The notes under the pieces were generated by a model. The model was not told the origin of the DNA. It worked only from the letters and a program-made list of their open reading frames with translations, and did not search any database. A DNA stretch of 35,135 nucleotides from Frankia nepalensis. Its GTDB lineage: Bacteria; Actinomycetota; Actinomycetes; Frankiales; Frankiaceae. This document shows, piece by piece, positions 34,148-35,135 of this stretch; positions within the stretch are counted from its first letter, which is position 1; every line of letters starts with the position of its first letter. The stretch covers positions 1-35,135 of the forward strand of contig NZ_JADWYU010000194.1 in NCBI RefSeq assembly GCF_016786325.1, given 5' to 3'. A program made the position numbers and the translations under genes.

Positions 34148-35062
34148 GTGGAGAGCTTCGCTGTGGGCGCGCCCGATGGGCCGGCGGCAGCCGCGAGGCC
34201 AGCAGCCGGCTCGGCGTGGCCACGGCAACGGAGCCAGCGCGGTGTTCTCTCCAACCTCTTCCGGATGGATCTGCCGACCTTCGAGAACGACGCCGTGCGC
34301 ATAGGGATGAGCACGGGGCCGTGGAGCACCTGGCCAGCCGGCGAGCCCTCCCTCGGCGCGCTCGGCGCCGCGATCGACAACGCCGTCGGTCTCAGCGTGC
34401 TGCGGGCCAGGCCACCGGGACACGGGTCGGTCACCGCGGAGCTGTCCGTGGATGTGCTCAGACCGGACGGCCTGCGTAGCGGCCGGCTGGTGACGGTCGG
34501 CCGGCTCATCCACATCGACAGCAGGGGCGGATACGCGCGCTGCGAGGTTCTCGACGGCGCGCACGCGGCCGTCGTCGTAGGCACCGCCCGGTTCCAGTTC
34601 GTGGTGTCTCCCGGCTCACCGGCGGCGAGGCCCGAGCCGGCGTCACGACGGCCACGGGCAGCGTCGGGCGAGGGACCGCCGGCGCGCTGCCACGACGTCG
34701 CGGACCTCCTCGGCGCCAGCGTGGAGCCAGGCCCGCGCCTGGCGCGTGTCGTCATCGAGGACCCCTCCCGGCTGTACAACTCCAGCCGCACAGTGCACGG
34801 CGGCATCCTCTTCTGCGTCTCCGAGCTCGCCGCCAGCGCCATCACGCCGTCAGACGAGGGAAGCGCCAGCCGCACCACGTCGGTGCGTATGAACTTCCTT
34901 CGCCCCGGCAGCCTTGACGACGCGTTGGTGGTGACCGCCGAGGTGATCCACCACGGCCGCACGACGACCGTATGCCGCGTGACGGCGGGCAACCTCGCCG
35001 GGAGGACGTACACGGTCGCCACCGTCACCCGGCTGGCCTCAGGCGGCGCCGCGGCGCACTAG
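34148..35062 (+). CDS. tandem hotdog (PaaI/4HBT-like) thioesterase
   Basis: A 304-residue protein with two hotdog domains. The first is about 35-155 (LGALGAAIDNAVGLSVLRAR, then VTAELSVDVLRPDGL). The second is about 180-300 (RTVHGGILFCVSELAASAI, then TSVRMNFLRPG), with the HGG motif of PaaI-type thioesterases. The N-terminal 30 residues are low-complexity. It probably hydrolyses an acyl-CoA, freeing CoA in the catabolic pathway. The GTG has AAGGAGG 4 bases before it. Its stop TAG is part of a CTAG that abuts a possible IS5-like end, so the original C-terminus might have been longer. Confidence 0.78.
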   Translation: MESFAVGAPDGPAAAARPAAGSAWPRQRSQRGVLSNLFRMDLPTFENDAVRIGMSTGPWSTWPAGEPSLGALGAAIDNAVGLSVLRARPPGHGSVTAELSVDVLRPDGLRSGRLVTVGRLIHIDSRGGYARCEVLDGAHAAVVVGTARFQFVVSPGSPAARPEPASRRPRAASGEGPPARCHDVADLLGASVEPGPRLARVVIEDPSRLYNSSRTVHGGILFCVSELAASAITPSDEGSASRTTSVRMNFLRPGSLDDALVVTAEVIHHGRTTTVCRVTAGNLAGRTYTVATVTRLASGGAAAH

Positions 35063-35135
35063 GGCGTATCTCGTGGATCAATGGCACCGGATAGTCTTCA
35101 TGATCCATGGTTGGTCGGCATGAGATCACCGACAC
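35063..35135 (+). mobile_element. left end of a likely IS5-family element (cut by window edge)
   Basis: After CTAG (35059-35062) the sequence starts GGCGTATCTCGTGGATC and reaches an ATG at 35107. The layout fits an IS5-group end (CTAG or TNA targets, short leader). The right end is outside the window, so this is unproven. Confidence 0.45.
35107..35135 (+). CDS. IS5-family transposase, first codons only
   Basis: The frame reads MVGRHEITD, matching the common start of IS5/IS427-type transposases (M..RHELTD..W). Only nine codons are inside the window, so the call rests on this motif. Confidence 0.5.

Noticed and set aside
1-35135. A CRISPR array, tRNA or rRNA genes.
   Set aside because: No regularly spaced direct repeats and no tRNA- or rRNA-like sequence were seen. 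The repeats found are ends of mobile elements or operator copies.

Overview
The window is about 35 kb of GC-rich DNA with typical actinobacterial features: GTG and TTG starts, G/C-ending codons, AGGAGG-type ribosome sites, ATGA overlaps, a cytochrome P450, several acyl-CoA enzymes and paired Amidohydrolase-2 proteins. The gene mix recalls soil actinobacteria such as Frankia and its relatives or mycolic-acid bacteria. That placement is an inference from style, not from a marker gene.

Left part (1-6.7 kb): a small hypothetical protein, a lone branched-chain-type ABC substrate-binding lipoprotein, a decayed patch with remnants of an amidohydrolase and a TetR regulator, and a secreted alpha/beta hydrolase lipoprotein. 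Two copies of one promoter/operator block (core GAGACTGTCTC overlapping a -35 box) lie between the decayed patch and the hydrolase. A third copy stands in front of a short-chain dehydrogenase 29 kb away.

Mobile part (6.7-14.25 kb): three elements nested in one another. An IS701-family element (24-bp inverted repeats, CTAG target duplication) carries a group II intron inserted antisense in its transposase gene. The intron's reverse transcriptase is in turn split by a RIT element, a trio of overlapping tyrosine recombinase genes with 60-bp perfect inverted repeats. Removing each layer restores the reading frame of the layer below.

Middle part (14.3-17.5 kb): a dihydrodipicolinate-reductase-like NAD(P) oxidoreductase and a multi-pass membrane diguanylate cyclase.

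Right part (17.5-35 kb): a catabolic cluster. The minus strand carries an amidohydrolase, two overlapping acyl-CoA dehydrogenases (probably a heteromeric pair) and an aldehyde dehydrogenase. Divergently on the plus strand are a P450, a DapA-fold aldolase-like enzyme, a double-hotdog protein, a CaiB/BaiF CoA-transferase, a DUF35-thiolase fusion lacking the thiolase cysteine, a second amidohydrolase and a SnoaL-like protein. Two convergent TetR genes, an SDR whose catalytic Tyr is Phe, and a tandem hotdog thioesterase follow. Together these suggest CoA-dependent breakdown of a hydrophobic compound (steroid, terpenoid or aromatic): P450 oxidation, CoA activation, dehydrogenation, retro-aldol cleavage, then further breakdown. 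The substrate cannot be told from the sequence. The window ends in the first codons of what looks like an IS5-family transposase.
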